A stretch of 64,000 nt of DNA, taken from Actinomyces faecalis (GTDB taxonomy: Bacteria > Actinomycetota > Actinomycetes > Actinomycetales > Actinomycetaceae). Below, in pieces: positions 7,668-16,108 of this stretch. Below the pieces are notes generated by a model. The model was not told the origin of the DNA. It saw nothing but the letters and a program-made list of their open reading frames with translations, and ran no database searches. A program made the translations under genes and the position numbers. Positions within the stretch are counted from its first letter, which is position 1. Every line of letters starts with the position of its first letter. The stretch covers positions 744,001-808,000 of the forward strand of contig NZ_CP063418.1 of NCBI RefSeq assembly GCF_013184985.2, written 5' to 3'.

Positions 7668-9170
7668 TCAAGAATGCCTTTGATCGTCGCCCGTGGCCAC
7701 CCCACGCGCCGACGCACTCAGGTCATCGTTGATCGCGGTGATGAGCGGCGACAGCACCTGGTTCGCGCGTTTGGCGACGTCTTGCGCAGCAGTGAACTGG
7801 TAGGAGTGCACACAGTCGTTAAGGTCCTTGATCAGGTGCCCCGACTCCTCATTGGTACGGATCGCCGCCCATGTGCCCCGAAGCGCCGGGATGCTGGAGC
7901 TCTTGCTATCAAGGTTCGGGTCAAGGTGGCGGAGTACAACCGTAATCTTGTCCTTGAGCTGACTCTTCTTGGTGCTAAGCGCTCGCTCCTCGATCAGTGC
8001 GTCGACAGCATGCTCGACAGCCGCACGGGCAAGAATCGCGCACGCCTCGGGATACTCAGCGATCTCAAGACGCTGACACTCCTTCAGCAGGCGATTGACT
8101 CGGTCAGGCATCGCGCCTCGCCGCGCACCCCAGTACAGGTGGGTCTCGGACTTTCGAGGGCGTTCCCGTTGCCTGCTCTGCGGGCTTGGGCCTGAAGCAG
8201 GCTTGCTCTGCGTGGAGCCGTGTCCTCCGCCCGTAGGCTGGGCAGGGGCCTGACTGGCGGGCGAGGAGTCACGAGCAGCCAGCGGCGCTGGCAGCGAGGG
8301 GACGGAGGCTGAGACGTCTGCGTGCCCGACGGTGCGGTCCCAGAGGCCGGACAGGACACGTTCGGCGGACTCTCGGTCGTTCAGGGTACGTGAGGTGATC
8401 GGTTGATCAGTTCGCCCGCTGCTCGAAGATCGTTGTCCCGCCATGCCGCTCATGAGCTCAAGGATGAAAGGCCTGACCTTTTGCGGGTCAGCCTTGACCT
8501 CGATCTTGCCGCTGCTGTTGAGCCCAGCGCGCAGAAGCTCTCGAACCTTCCAGTCGTAGACCCTGTTCATGAGCGTGTACTGCTCGCGCCGCGCCTGCTG
8601 TACCGCGTCGGAGACCTCGCCGTCATCGACATACGTCTCTTCCAGCCAGTACCAGAACTCGTTCCACCCAGTCGGGTCTCCGCCGTTGGACACCTGGTCG
8701 AGGTAGACCATCTCCGGCCCCCACGGTGCCGTGCCCTCACCTTTCCCTTTGCCGTGGTGCTTGATCTGGATCCAGTACCGCGCGTCAGCGCGACGCTCAA
8801 ACTTGACGCAGCCGGGACGCTGGTAGTCGTCGTCCGTCTCGATGCTGTCGCGTATCTTGTTGAACCTCCGCCGCCATTCTGGTGTCGGAGCCTTTTTCGG
8901 GTTAGACAGGAGTCGGCACGCCACCAGGCGGCGGTTGCCCTCAAGGACGACCATCTTTCCGTTCTCTTCCACGACCGCCCACGACTGGAGCGGGTCTAGC
9001 CCCTTGTCTGCGATGCTGCGTGCAAGGTGGAGGATCTCGTCCCCGAACTTGTCCAGGAGCCGCTCCATGGCCTCTTTTTCGTCCTTTGCGGACGGGCGTC
9101 CGAGCCTAGGGTTTCGTAGATCCAGGTGGAGTCGTGTGATAGACCGCTGCTTCTGCGGGATGTAGGGCAT
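7668..9170 (-). CDS. ParB/Srx-like N-terminal domain protein with a helical C-terminal domain, paired with the methylase
   Basis: 500 residues in two parts. Residues ~10-100 carry a ParB/Srx-type fold signature (LDLRNPRLG... then VVLEGNRRLVACRLL), where GNRR replaces the usual GERR. Residues ~255-335 are a Ser/Pro/Gln-rich linker. Residues ~345-490 are helical and contain ARAAVEHAVDALIEER, RTNEESGH and LNDCVHSYQF, which remind me of HEPN/DUF4145-type domains; this last point is inference. It sits directly upstream of the Dam gene with a 3-nt gap. It is not a chromosomal partition ParB: no central helix-turn-helix is visible and parAB is elsewhere on the element. Confidence 0.75.
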   Translation of the reverse strand: MPYIPQKQRSITRLHLDLRNPRLGRPSAKDEKEAMERLLDKFGDEILHLARSIADKGLDPLQSWAVVEENGKMVVLEGNRRLVACRLLSNPKKAPTPEWRRRFNKIRDSIETDDDYQRPGCVKFERRADARYWIQIKHHGKGKGEGTAPWGPEMVYLDQVSNGGDPTGWNEFWYWLEETYVDDGEVSDAVQQARREQYTLMNRVYDWKVRELLRAGLNSSGKIEVKADPQKVRPFILELMSGMAGQRSSSSGRTDQPITSRTLNDRESAERVLSGLWDRTVGHADVSASVPSLPAPLAARDSSPASQAPAQPTGGGHGSTQSKPASGPSPQSRQRERPRKSETHLYWGARRGAMPDRVNRLLKECQRLEIAEYPEACAILARAAVEHAVDALIEERALSTKKSQLKDKITVVLRHLDPNLDSKSSSIPALRGTWAAIRTNEESGHLIKDLNDCVHSYQFTAAQDVAKRANQVLSPLITAINDDLSASARGVATGDDQRHS

Positions 9171-9269
9171 GCTTGGTCTTCCTTGTTCCTGGGCCGGCCT
9201 AGTTCTTAGCGCCGGATGGCTCGTTGTGTCGTGGTTGTCGTGGAGAGCCGAGCCGCTGGGCTGGGATCC

Positions 9270-11027
9270 TCACAGTGTCTGCTTGCGCTCCTGGGTCGGC
9301 GGCGGTGTGGGCCAGGGGCGGGCGGAGTCTTCGGTGCGTGAGTGCTGTGCTGGTGTGCTGACGGTGGCGATCGCCGCGATGGAGCGGATGCGCTGCGCCT
9401 GGTCGTCGGTCAGGGCGGCGGCTTCGCGCTCGAGTGAGCCAGGCGCCGGTGTCGTGATGGGCGCGCGTGGCGGCAGGGTGTCGGTGGCTGCGGGCGCCGG
9501 CAGGGCAGCCAGGCGGGCGGCCTGTGCCTGGGCGTGCTGGCGGCTGGTGGGCGGTAGCGGCTGGGCGTGGGTGAGCTCCCAGGCCGCAGCAGTGTCACGC
9601 AGCAGTGCCGCGGCTGTCTGGGTCTGCTGGGCCTGCTGGTACAGCGAGGCCAGTGAGTGGACGAGCTGCATGGTCTCGGCTGCCAGCAGCATCGTGGCCA
9701 CGCGCTGGTCCTTGACGGTCAGTGACAGTGTGCGCGCGGCCAGCAGGACCGCTCCGGGAACCTGCACCCGGTCGCGGGGGCGGGTGTGGGTCTGGGCGTG
9801 GCGTCCGGTCACGCGTGCTGCGCGCATAAGCGTGGCACGCTCGGCCGGGTTGGTGGTGGCCACGCCTGCGGCCGCGAGCAGACCGGAGACGTCGCGTGTG
9901 GCGTCTGCCAGCGCGACAGGGTCGTAGGGGTTGATGGAGCGCAGCTCGTGGTCCCATGTGCGCAGGCTGTCGGCGGCTGCGTGCCACGCGCTCATCGGTG
10001 ACGCGATGGGGGAGGAGGTGATCTTGTCTCCGCGCCATGCTGCCTGCCAGGCCTGGACGGCCATCTGCGCACCCACGGGAGTATCCATCCACCGGGTGCG
10101 CAGCCGGGTCAGTGACAGGTCGCGCGCCAGACGCCCGCCTCCGTACCACTGGGAGGGGCGTAGCGGGTTGGTGGAGTGCAGCGCGACGCAGTAGCCGACC
10201 ACGACGTCGGTGCGTCCGGCAGCGAAGCGGGGGCGCACGCGCACGCCCGTCTCGCGCAGACGGATCACGAAGTCGGGCTCGTCGACCGCGGCCACGGCCG
10301 CGGCGCGCACGCGCGCCTCCAGCCTGGCACGGTCAGTGACCACCTCATGGCCACGGCCTGCCGCGTACTGGTCCGCCTGCCGGCGCTGGGTGGCACGCAG
10401 GTCAGCAGCGGAGTCGGCGCGCGCACCACGCCGGTGCTCGCGCGACTCGATCACCATCAGGCCATATTTGTGTTCGAGCTGGTTCGCGGTGCGCTGTGCT
10501 CGGCGCTGGTCCTGCCACGGTGACCACTTGGTGCCGTCCTCGCGCACGATGTTGGCAGCGATGTGGATGTGGTCGCCGCCGTTCTTCGAGGCGCCGTGGT
10601 GGATCGCGACCCACCTGCACGGCGCCTTGCCGTCAACGCCAGTGAAGCCCATCTCGGCCATGAAGTCAGTCGCGATCGCGCGCCACTTGTCCTCGCTCAG
10701 CGGCCCCTCCTCCGGTGACAGTGACAGGGAGCAGTGCCACACGTGGTTGGGGCGGTCGGCAGCGGTCTCAACCTTGCCGGTTGCGTGGTTGAACGTGCGC
10801 ACGCTGCCGGTGGGTTGAATGCCGAGCTCGGTCATGTACTGGTCGACGAACTTGGCGATCTCGTACCCCTGCGCGGGGGAGAGCTCATCCCATGCGCCCC
10901 AGCGACGCATGATGATGTCTGAGCCTGCCACCACGTGCGGGGACTCGTGCTCGTTGGACCTGCCCGGTCCCACGAGATAGTTGAGCAAGCCTGGCGTCGA
11001 TCCGCCCTGAACAATGGCGGGGATCAT
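9270..11027 (-). CDS. Relaxase (MOBP-type mobilization nuclease)
   Basis: Nicks oriT and pilots the transferred strand. The N-terminal ~250 residues form the relaxase domain: IVQGGSTPGLLNYLVGPGR at the start, VWHCSLSLSPEEGPL, then the metal-binding motif DHIHIAANIVREDG preceded by RWVAIHHG. The C-terminal half is Ala/Arg/Gln-rich helical. The ATG overlaps the mobC stop by 4 nt. A 248-bp piece of this gene (10146-10393) is repeated almost exactly at 16710-16957. Length of 585 aa is typical for actinobacterial mobilization relaxases. Confidence 0.9.
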   Translation of the reverse strand: MIPAIVQGGSTPGLLNYLVGPGRSNEHESPHVVAGSDIIMRRWGAWDELSPAQGYEIAKFVDQYMTELGIQPTGSVRTFNHATGKVETAADRPNHVWHCSLSLSPEEGPLSEDKWRAIATDFMAEMGFTGVDGKAPCRWVAIHHGASKNGGDHIHIAANIVREDGTKWSPWQDQRRAQRTANQLEHKYGLMVIESREHRRGARADSAADLRATQRRQADQYAAGRGHEVVTDRARLEARVRAAAVAAVDEPDFVIRLRETGVRVRPRFAAGRTDVVVGYCVALHSTNPLRPSQWYGGGRLARDLSLTRLRTRWMDTPVGAQMAVQAWQAAWRGDKITSSPIASPMSAWHAAADSLRTWDHELRSINPYDPVALADATRDVSGLLAAAGVATTNPAERATLMRAARVTGRHAQTHTRPRDRVQVPGAVLLAARTLSLTVKDQRVATMLLAAETMQLVHSLASLYQQAQQTQTAAALLRDTAAAWELTHAQPLPPTSRQHAQAQAARLAALPAPAATDTLPPRAPITTPAPGSLEREAAALTDDQAQRIRSIAAIATVSTPAQHSRTEDSARPWPTPPPTQERKQTL

Positions 11028-11455
11028 CGGCGCACCTGGATCAGGATGTCGTTGATGTCGTCAATCGCGCGGTGCACGAGCTCGACGACCTGAGTGAAGT
11101 CGGCGGGTACTTCAGAGACGGTATTGGCGTGGTAGGCGATCTGGTTGAGGTTGTTGCCGATGCCGTCGAGATCGCGGCGCATGTCCCGAAGTGCCGCCAT
11201 CGCCTCACCCATCTCTGCAGGTGCAACGGCTTCCGGGGCGACAACGGGATTCTGTGAGGGACGCAGCGCAGCATCAACCAAAATCTTCGCCATCGACTCG
11301 CCCGTCGCCTCAGAGCGCAGCTCCAGCAGCTCGCGCTCCTCATCGGACAGGTAGACGGTCAAAGGCTTGCGGCGCTGTCCGCCGCGCAGGCGCGCACTAC
11401 GGCGACGGTCATAACGAGGTGCGGACACCGCACGCTCTTCGTCACTCGTCGACAT
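11024..11455 (-). CDS. mobC: MobC-like relaxosome accessory protein
   Basis: A 143-residue protein with a ribbon-helix-helix-like segment (KPLTVYLSDEERELLELRSE) and the MobC hallmark GIGNNLNQIAYHAN followed by an acidic helical tail. MobC proteins bind oriT and help the relaxase open it. The ATG at 11455 was chosen because GGAGGT lies 7 nt upstream; the frame extends 20 codons further but that part is not conserved-looking. Overlaps the relaxase start by 4 nt. The promoter side faces the hairpin-rich candidate oriT. Confidence 0.88.
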   Translation of the reverse strand: MSTSDEERAVSAPRYDRRRSARLRGGQRRKPLTVYLSDEERELLELRSEATGESMAKILVDAALRPSQNPVVAPEAVAPAEMGEAMAALRDMRRDLDGIGNNLNQIAYHANTVSEVPADFTQVVELVHRAIDDINDILIQVRR

Positions 11456-11515
11456 GGCAACCACCTCCGCACCCTTGAAATGCCCAGCGCAGCGACCCGA
11501 ACGGGACCACACCAC

Positions 11516-11972
11516 AAGTGTGCCCTGCTGGACGACGTCAGTCCAGCAGCAAGTTACTTAGCACCAGTGCTAAGTTCCAACTTGCTCTGCGTTCGGCTCA
11601 CCCCCGGTGAGGCGGAAGGATCTGCACCGACGAGTCGGTGCCCGGCCACCTCACGTGGCCGTCTCACCGGCGCTTTGCTGCAGCCGCGCAGCGTGCAGCA
11701 GACCGGATTCCTGCACCACCGTGTGCGCGCAGGGTGCAGCGCCAGGAACGCTGAGCGCTGCAGCCTGCGCTGCACGCACGAGGTCGGGTCAGGTCAGGGC
11801 GCGCCGCCTGCGGCGGGGCGGCGCGCTACGCCGAGCGTGCGCTCACGCAGGACGTGATGGGCGAGTGCGGACCTGCGTGCGCAGGCTGCTGCACGTGTGG
11901 TGTGCGCTCACCGAGTACGGACATGACACAGGCCGCGTCACGCACGCGTCCACAACCACGAGAGGAACACCC
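11516..11972. other. Candidate oriT / mob promoter region rich in inverted repeats
   Basis: Non-coding stretch upstream of mobC with consecutive perfect inverted repeats: 11525-11533/11541-11549 (9-bp arms, 7-nt loop), 11556-11564/11567-11575 (ACTTAGCAC/GTGCTAAGT, 2-nt centre, flanked by a further CAAGTT/AACTTG pair at 11550-11584), 11624-11631/11634-11641 (8-bp arms) and 11643-11649/11655-11661 (7-bp arms). A GC-rich imperfect hairpin follows near 11797-11830. Position beside mobC and the relaxase makes it the best oriT candidate; the nic site cannot be fixed by eye. Confidence 0.55.
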
Positions 11973-12236
11973 ATGACCACCGACCCACTCACCGCACTAC
12001 TGCGCACCGACACCGAGCGCACCGACGCCGCACGCGAGCTCGCCACCGCGATGACCGCCCTCGTCGACGCGGCAGCCTCCTACAAGGCCGCGTGGCGACA
12101 CGCGACAAGTCTCGGCTGGGCGCGCACCGACCTCGTGCGCGCCGGACTCCTCGCCCCCCAGCGCCTGCCACGCAACCTCGCCCGCACCACGCCACAACCC
12201 ACAGCCACGCAAGACACGGACCCCGGCGAGAGCTGA
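11973..12236 (+). CDS. Small hypothetical protein of the mobile element
   Basis: An 87-residue protein with a GAGAGGAA ribosome site about 8 nt before the ATG at 11973. The middle (YKAAWRHATSLGWARTDL, then VRAGLL) could form two helices like a short DNA-binding unit, but I recognise no family. The C-terminus is Thr/Pro-rich. A longer frame runs upstream through the candidate oriT, which is not credible as coding. It is divergent from mobC and is followed by a strong hairpin terminator. Confidence 0.55.
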   Translation: MTTDPLTALLRTDTERTDAARELATAMTALVDAAASYKAAWRHATSLGWARTDLVRAGLLAPQRLPRNLARTTPQPTATQDTDPGES

Positions 12237-12250
12237 TCAACACAACACGA

Positions 12251-12292
12251 TGGTGGTGCTCCCCGACGAATGGGTGTCGGGGAGCACCACCA
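12251..12292 (+). terminator. Hairpin terminator
   Basis: Perfect 17-bp arms at 12251-12267 and 12276-12292 with an 8-nt loop, 14 nt after the stop of the small element gene. No clear T run follows, as is common for high-GC actinobacterial terminators. Confidence 0.75.
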
Positions 12293-12322
12293 GACGGACT
12301 CTGAGATCAGTACACTGCCGCT

Positions 12323-12730
12323 ATGGAGTCCATGGAGTCACTTGCGTACGTGCTCGCACTCACGCGCACCAAGCGACGCGGACTCACCCAGGGCGAGCGC
12401 GTGCAGGACCTGCTCGCCGAGCGTGATCCGCAGGCCGTCTACGACCGTCACCGCTACGAGGCGGGCGACATGCTCCGCGGCGCCGCAGGCGACGAGCTGC
12501 TCGACCAGGCACGACGCGACATCGACACGTGGGCCAACGCCGGCTACGGCGTCGTCTCGGTCCTGTCAGACCGCTACCCCACCCGTGTGCGTGAGGTCCA
12601 CGAGGCACCCGCCCTCCTGTACTACCAGGGAGCCCTCCTGCCCGACGACGACGGCGTGTGCGTCGTCGGCTCGCGCCAGGCCCTACCCAGAAATTCTGAT
12701 GAACAAATCTCTTCTGTCGCGCCCTGCTAG
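12323..12730 (+). pseudogene. DprA/Smf-like gene, truncated by the DUF3800 insertion
   Basis: The first ~122 residues match the N-terminal part of DprA/Smf DNA-processing proteins: helical start, then VLSDRYPTRVREVHEAPALL, a YYQG segment and GVCVVGSRQAL, the beginning of the Rossmann-like domain. After about 12,690 the sequence changes abruptly to unrelated, less GC-rich DNA and the frame ends after 14 more codons. The rest of the Rossmann domain is missing and I do not find it downstream. This is a broken gene; DprA-type proteins bind single-stranded DNA and occur on mobile elements. Confidence 0.75.
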
Positions 12731-13478
12731 TGCCGGTCATGTCAGACTGCCTCGTCACACCTCGGCCCCAACCTTCTTCTTGGACGAGTCTGGATCCAAG
12801 GGCAGCGGCGGACGCTTCTTCGTCGTTGCTGCCGTCAAAGTGGCAGATCCCGACAAGCTCTTGCGAGGTATCGAAGGTGTGCGCCAGGCGCGGAGCTTTC
12901 GGACGGAGTTTAAGTTCAGCAATGTCACCAGAAATGCTCTACCGGCATACGAGGCCTTGGCAGACGTCATAGCTGAATCGTCGGCAACATGCGGTGCGTT
13001 TGTCGTTGACAAGGCTCAGGCGGATCCGTTCGCAACCGGGCTACCTCAGTGGAAGGCGCATAACTGGACCTCGGTTGCGCTCGTGAAGGCTATGGTCTCC
13101 AGGAGAGAGATCGCCACAGTGCTTACGGACTCGATTTCCACGCCTGACGGTACGTCTTACGGAGCTGAATTAAGGGCCGCTGTCAATGACGCTTTTCGCT
13201 GCATGAGAGTCGCAACCGCGCTGTCTCTGGACTCTTTGACGTGCGATGGGCTGCAGGCCGCAGACCTTATTGCATCGGCTATCGCGCATGAACGAAAAGC
13301 TATGCAAGACTCGACTATCGAAGAATTTGCTGCACGCAAAACACCGAAAGCTCAGCTATCGCGATATGTGGCCACCCGTCTGGGCCTAGCAAACTTCAAC
13401 GACTGTCGAACCGAGCGTGTCCGGATCCGTACCGCGGCTTCGGTTCCATCGATTTCGATTGACAGGGAGTCGCTCTGA
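12699..13478 (+). CDS. DUF3800 domain protein
   Basis: The segment APTFFLDESGSKG near residue 26 and DGLQAADLIASAIAHE near residue 190 are the two signatures of DUF3800, a predicted RNase H-like metal-dependent fold found widely on mobile elements and near defence genes. The longer reading frame starting at 12270 is rejected because it reads through the terminator and the dprA remnant. The ATG at 12699 lies just after the insertion junction; a slightly later start is possible. Base composition is clearly more AT-rich than the surroundings, which indicates recent transfer. Activity is unknown. Confidence 0.75.
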   Translation: MNKSLLSRPASAGHVRLPRHTSAPTFFLDESGSKGSGGRFFVVAAVKVADPDKLLRGIEGVRQARSFRTEFKFSNVTRNALPAYEALADVIAESSATCGAFVVDKAQADPFATGLPQWKAHNWTSVALVKAMVSRREIATVLTDSISTPDGTSYGAELRAAVNDAFRCMRVATALSLDSLTCDGLQAADLIASAIAHERKAMQDSTIEEFAARKTPKAQLSRYVATRLGLANFNDCRTERVRIRTAASVPSISIDRESL

Positions 13479-13605
13479 GCTATACTTACAACTGTTCGCA
13501 GTCCTAGCCGCTGGCTTGCAGCTGCGGGCCCTGATCCAGGCCTCTGGTCTGATAGTCGGGTATGAGGAAGACTGTCTCCTCACACAACCGAAGACGATCA
13601 TCGCG

Positions 13606-13634
13606 CCGCCCTCCAGCCCGTTGCTGGAGGGCGG
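13606..13634. terminator. Perfect 12-bp hairpin downstream of the DUF3800 gene
   Basis: Arms CCGCCCTCCAGC (13606-13617) and GCTGGAGGGCGG (13623-13634) with a 5-nt loop. It lies 128 bp after the DUF3800 stop. The remaining interval 13479-13777 shows no other feature apart from the hairpin at 13750. Confidence 0.55.
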
Positions 13635-13749
13635 TTGCATATTCGATGATGGCATGATCCGGCAAGCTGAGCCCTTGACATACATCTGCTCCGCAGGTCC
13701 ACGCTACGCACCAGTACGGGACTACACACATACATGTACTCAGGGACGT

Positions 13750-13772
13750 GTTGCGCCCACGGCGGGCGCAAC
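13750..13772 (-). terminator. Hairpin terminator after yafQ
   Basis: Arms GTTGCGCCC/GGGCGCAAC with a 5-nt loop start 6 nt beyond the yafQ stop codon on the minus strand, the expected place for the terminator of the dinJ-yafQ operon. Confidence 0.6.
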
Positions 13773-13777
13773 AGGGG

Positions 13778-14074
13778 CTAGTGCCCGAAGAGGTCGTCGT
13801 GCCCACCGGTACGCTGGAGGATCGCTTGCGTCTGAGTGGTAGTCCAGATCAGCAGCCAGTCACCAGCGTTGGCGACGTGGCACTCATTGCTCGCCTCCCA
13901 CTGGCCACGCAGACGATGCATGCCGTGATGACGGACGAGCTCATCCCTAGCCTGATCAGTGTCGGCAACGATGAGATCGATAACCTCACGCAGCGGTGCC
14001 AGGTCCACGTGCTTCTTCCGGAGAGCCTTGACATCACGTCTGAACCGAGGCGTCGGCTCCGGTGCCAGAACCAT
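13778..14074 (-). CDS. yafQ: YafQ-family mRNA interferase toxin
   Basis: Ribosome-dependent endoribonuclease of a type II toxin-antitoxin system. The C-terminal half matches YafQ closely: RGQWEASNECHV, then GDWLLIW, then GGHDDLF. These contain the catalytic His and Asp positions of the family, so the toxin looks intact. 98 residues is a normal length. The ATG overlaps the antitoxin stop by 1 nt, so the pair is translationally coupled. Confidence 0.88.
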   Translation of the reverse strand: MVLAPEPTPRFRRDVKALRKKHVDLAPLREVIDLIVADTDQARDELVRHHGMHRLRGQWEASNECHVANAGDWLLIWTTTQTQAILQRTGGHDDLFGH

Positions 14075-14337
14075 CAGAGACCCAGGTCCTCGTACATCGC
14101 CTCAGCAGTGTCGTAGGTGTGCTGACCCGAAGCGATGATCTGCCGAGTCTGCTCAATCGCCTCACGACTGGCGGCACTGGGCTGCGGGTAGGACAGGTTA
14201 AGGGGAATACGGTGCTCCCGGATCATCTGAAGGTAGAAGGCGCGGGTCACTGACGACAGGTCGAACCCGAAGTCCTCAGCAATCTGGGTGACACCCTCCT
14301 TGACGGAATCCTCAACACGTACAGTGATCGTTGCCAT
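14074..14337 (-). CDS. dinJ: RelB/DinJ-family antitoxin
   Basis: An 87-residue protein with an N-terminal ribbon-helix-helix (ITVRVEDSVKEGVTQIAEDF, then SVTRAFYLQM) and a C-terminal tail ending in EAMYEDLGL that would wrap the toxin. Such antitoxins dimerize, bind their own promoter and neutralize YafQ. It is the first gene of the pair. The 131-bp upstream interval (14338-14468) holds its promoter, but I could not define an operator palindrome there. Confidence 0.88.
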   Translation of the reverse strand: MATITVRVEDSVKEGVTQIAEDFGFDLSSVTRAFYLQMIREHRIPLNLSYPQPSAASREAIEQTRQIIASGQHTYDTAEAMYEDLGL

Positions 14338-14468
14338 GCCTAACGCCTAACTCGTGTACTTCCCATGTGCGACATCAGTATATCTCCGTTTGACTGTTGA
14401 TTGCGCTATGGTCAGTGAAGTGATATTGGAGTGCCCGTGAGCGACAGACAGGATGACAGTGGGCGGTG

Positions 14469-15551
14469 TCAGTAGACGGAGACGTGGATGTGGTCGTAGT
14501 GACCGCCGGAGCAGCTCGTAGGGTCGTATAGGCCGCCGGCTCCGTCGTAGGGTCCCCACGTGCCTGTGCTGGCGGTCCAGATCTGGCCCTGCCAGATCAC
14601 GTAGTGGACGCCGAGCTGCTGGGCGTTGGCGACCAGCCAGTTGGCTGCGGCGTTACCCGCCAGGGTGCCGGTGGTGGGGCTGGCGGCGCGGCCTGGGTCG
14701 CCGAAGGTGCACCCGTAGAAGGGGATGTCGCAGGCACGGCCGCGTGAGTGGTCGGAGCCGGGGTTGAAGGTGTGGGCGTCCCAGCAGTACAGGGCGGGAG
14801 TCACGATCTGGGGGTAGGCAGCCATGAGGGCGGTGACCATGGCGTACGTGCGCGGCGTGACGGAGGCGGCGGCGTGAGCGCCGGGCGTGGGGTCAGGTAC
14901 TGAGGCCGCCTCAGCCGGCAGGCTGGAGGCGTCGTAGACGGGACCGGCCACCAGCGCGTCGGCGCTCTGTGCAGCCCCGGCCCCGCCGCCGGAGTACTGC
15001 ACCGCGTAGGAAGCCATCGCCGCGATGATGGCGGACACGTAGGCCTGGGTCTCAGCGAAGGGAGGCACGCCGCCGGTGTCCAGGACTGCTCCCATTCCGG
15101 CGTTGTATGCGGCCAGCGCCAGCTCCAGGACGCTGCCGCTGATCCGTCCCGCAGCCATGTACTGCTTGACCAGGGCGACCTGGTCGCACATGTAGTGGCC
15201 CTGGGTCCAGATCGCGTCGTGGGGGTTGAGGACGTCCGCGCTGCCGTCGCCGTCGCCGTCCTTACCGACCGCGGCCCAGGTGGCCGGCATGAACTGCGCG
15301 ATCCCACGGGCGCCCGCGGGCGAACCAGCGTTCGGGTCGAAACCGGACTCAGCGGCCAGCTGAGCCGCGATCACAGACGGGGTGACCTCCTCACAGATGG
15401 AGCCCGCTCTCAGCACGTCAGCCACGTACTCACTGGGCACCCCAGAAATCCCCACCGCCGTGCCAGAGGCGGCCTGACCGCTACCACCACCGAGCATCAT
15501 CGGCAGCACCATCGCAGGCACAGCGAGTACCGCCAGGACAGCCTTCCTCAC
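14469..15551 (-). CDS. Conjugation-associated cell-wall hydrolase: lytic transglycosylase plus M15-like C-terminal domain
   Basis: Exported enzyme that probably opens peptidoglycan for the transfer channel. A signal peptide (hydrophobic residues ~4-28, ending GQAASG) is followed by an SLT domain: VIAAQLAAESGFDPNAGS with the catalytic Glu at about residue 68, ARGIAQFMPATW, and LALAAYNAGMGAV. The C-terminal ~120 residues (SDHSRGRACDIPFYG... GVHYVIWQGQIW... HYDHIHVS) match the ARB_07466-like/M15-type domain seen in element and phage lysins. The ATG overlaps the stop of the glutaredoxin-like gene by 4 nt. Confidence 0.85.
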   Translation of the reverse strand: MRKAVLAVLAVPAMVLPMMLGGGSGQAASGTAVGISGVPSEYVADVLRAGSICEEVTPSVIAAQLAAESGFDPNAGSPAGARGIAQFMPATWAAVGKDGDGDGSADVLNPHDAIWTQGHYMCDQVALVKQYMAAGRISGSVLELALAAYNAGMGAVLDTGGVPPFAETQAYVSAIIAAMASYAVQYSGGGAGAAQSADALVAGPVYDASSLPAEAASVPDPTPGAHAAASVTPRTYAMVTALMAAYPQIVTPALYCWDAHTFNPGSDHSRGRACDIPFYGCTFGDPGRAASPTTGTLAGNAAANWLVANAQQLGVHYVIWQGQIWTASTGTWGPYDGAGGLYDPTSCSGGHYDHIHVSVY

Positions 15552-15916
15552 AGCCTCATCCCCCGCCCCGTCCGCGGGCCAGGCCGCACCGGCGGCCGCT
15601 CGTCTCCGCTGCTCGGCTGGGGCGTCTGGGCGGGGCTGGCGGTCGTAGCCATGGCGATGATCGCCTTGATCCGATCCGGCCTGAAACCCGCCGTCCTCTG
15701 CCCATCAGGGGTCTGGATGATGGGCAGAGCAGTCAGACCCTGCTGCCTGAGCTCGGCGACCAGCTCAGGGCGCTCGTCGAGGTCGACGACCTCGAAGGAG
15801 ACACCCTTGACGGCCAGGGACCGCTGGGTCAGCGCGCAGCCCGGACAGTCGTGGCGGCTGTAGATCGTCACCGCAGGCTCAGACCCTGACGACGGCGACG
15901 GTGCGGATGCGGACAT
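15548..15916 (-). CDS. Glutaredoxin-like protein
   Basis: 122 residues from the ATG at 15916, preceded by GAGGAG. A thioredoxin-fold segment begins VTIYSRHDCPGCALTQRSL (CxxC redox pair, residues ~24-27) and continues FEVVDLDERPEL and TALPIIQTPDGQ, including the cis-Pro. A Pro-rich tail of ~35 residues follows. No signal peptide, so it acts in the cytoplasm if translated from this start. Its overlap with the transglycosylase gene on a mobile element is notable; a role in reducing a transfer or defence protein is only speculation. Confidence 0.8.
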   Translation of the reverse strand: MSASAPSPSSGSEPAVTIYSRHDCPGCALTQRSLAVKGVSFEVVDLDERPELVAELRQQGLTALPIIQTPDGQRTAGFRPDRIKAIIAMATTASPAQTPQPSSGDERPPVRPGPRTGRGMRL

Positions 15917-16061
15917 GGCAGCTCCTCTCTCATGACAGGCCACCCGGACGGGCCTGCCATGAGGGACGTAGCCGGTGAGCGCACGCATTCAGGGTGCTCG
16001 CGTGAGCGCAACGCACTGGGCCTACCCGCGCTGGCGGTGATGAGCCTGTCGCGCTTCTTTC

Positions 16062-16090
16062 GTAATACATGTAGTCTCAGTATTACTGAG
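16062..16090 (+). promoter_or_regulatory. Operator of the relB/relE pair
   Basis: Two nested palindromes just upstream of the antitoxin start: GTAATAC (16062-16068) repeated inverted as GTATTAC (16080-16086), and CTCAGTA-T-TACTGAG at 16076-16090. This is the expected layout for cooperative autorepression by a RelB-type protein. Regulation is inferred from position. Confidence 0.55.
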
Positions 16091-16108
16091 AGTGTGGAGG
16101 TGAGGACC

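Noticed and set aside
12270..12698. Long upstream part of the DUF3800 reading frame
   Set aside because: It overlaps a hairpin terminator and the dprA remnant in another frame; the domain starts after the junction.
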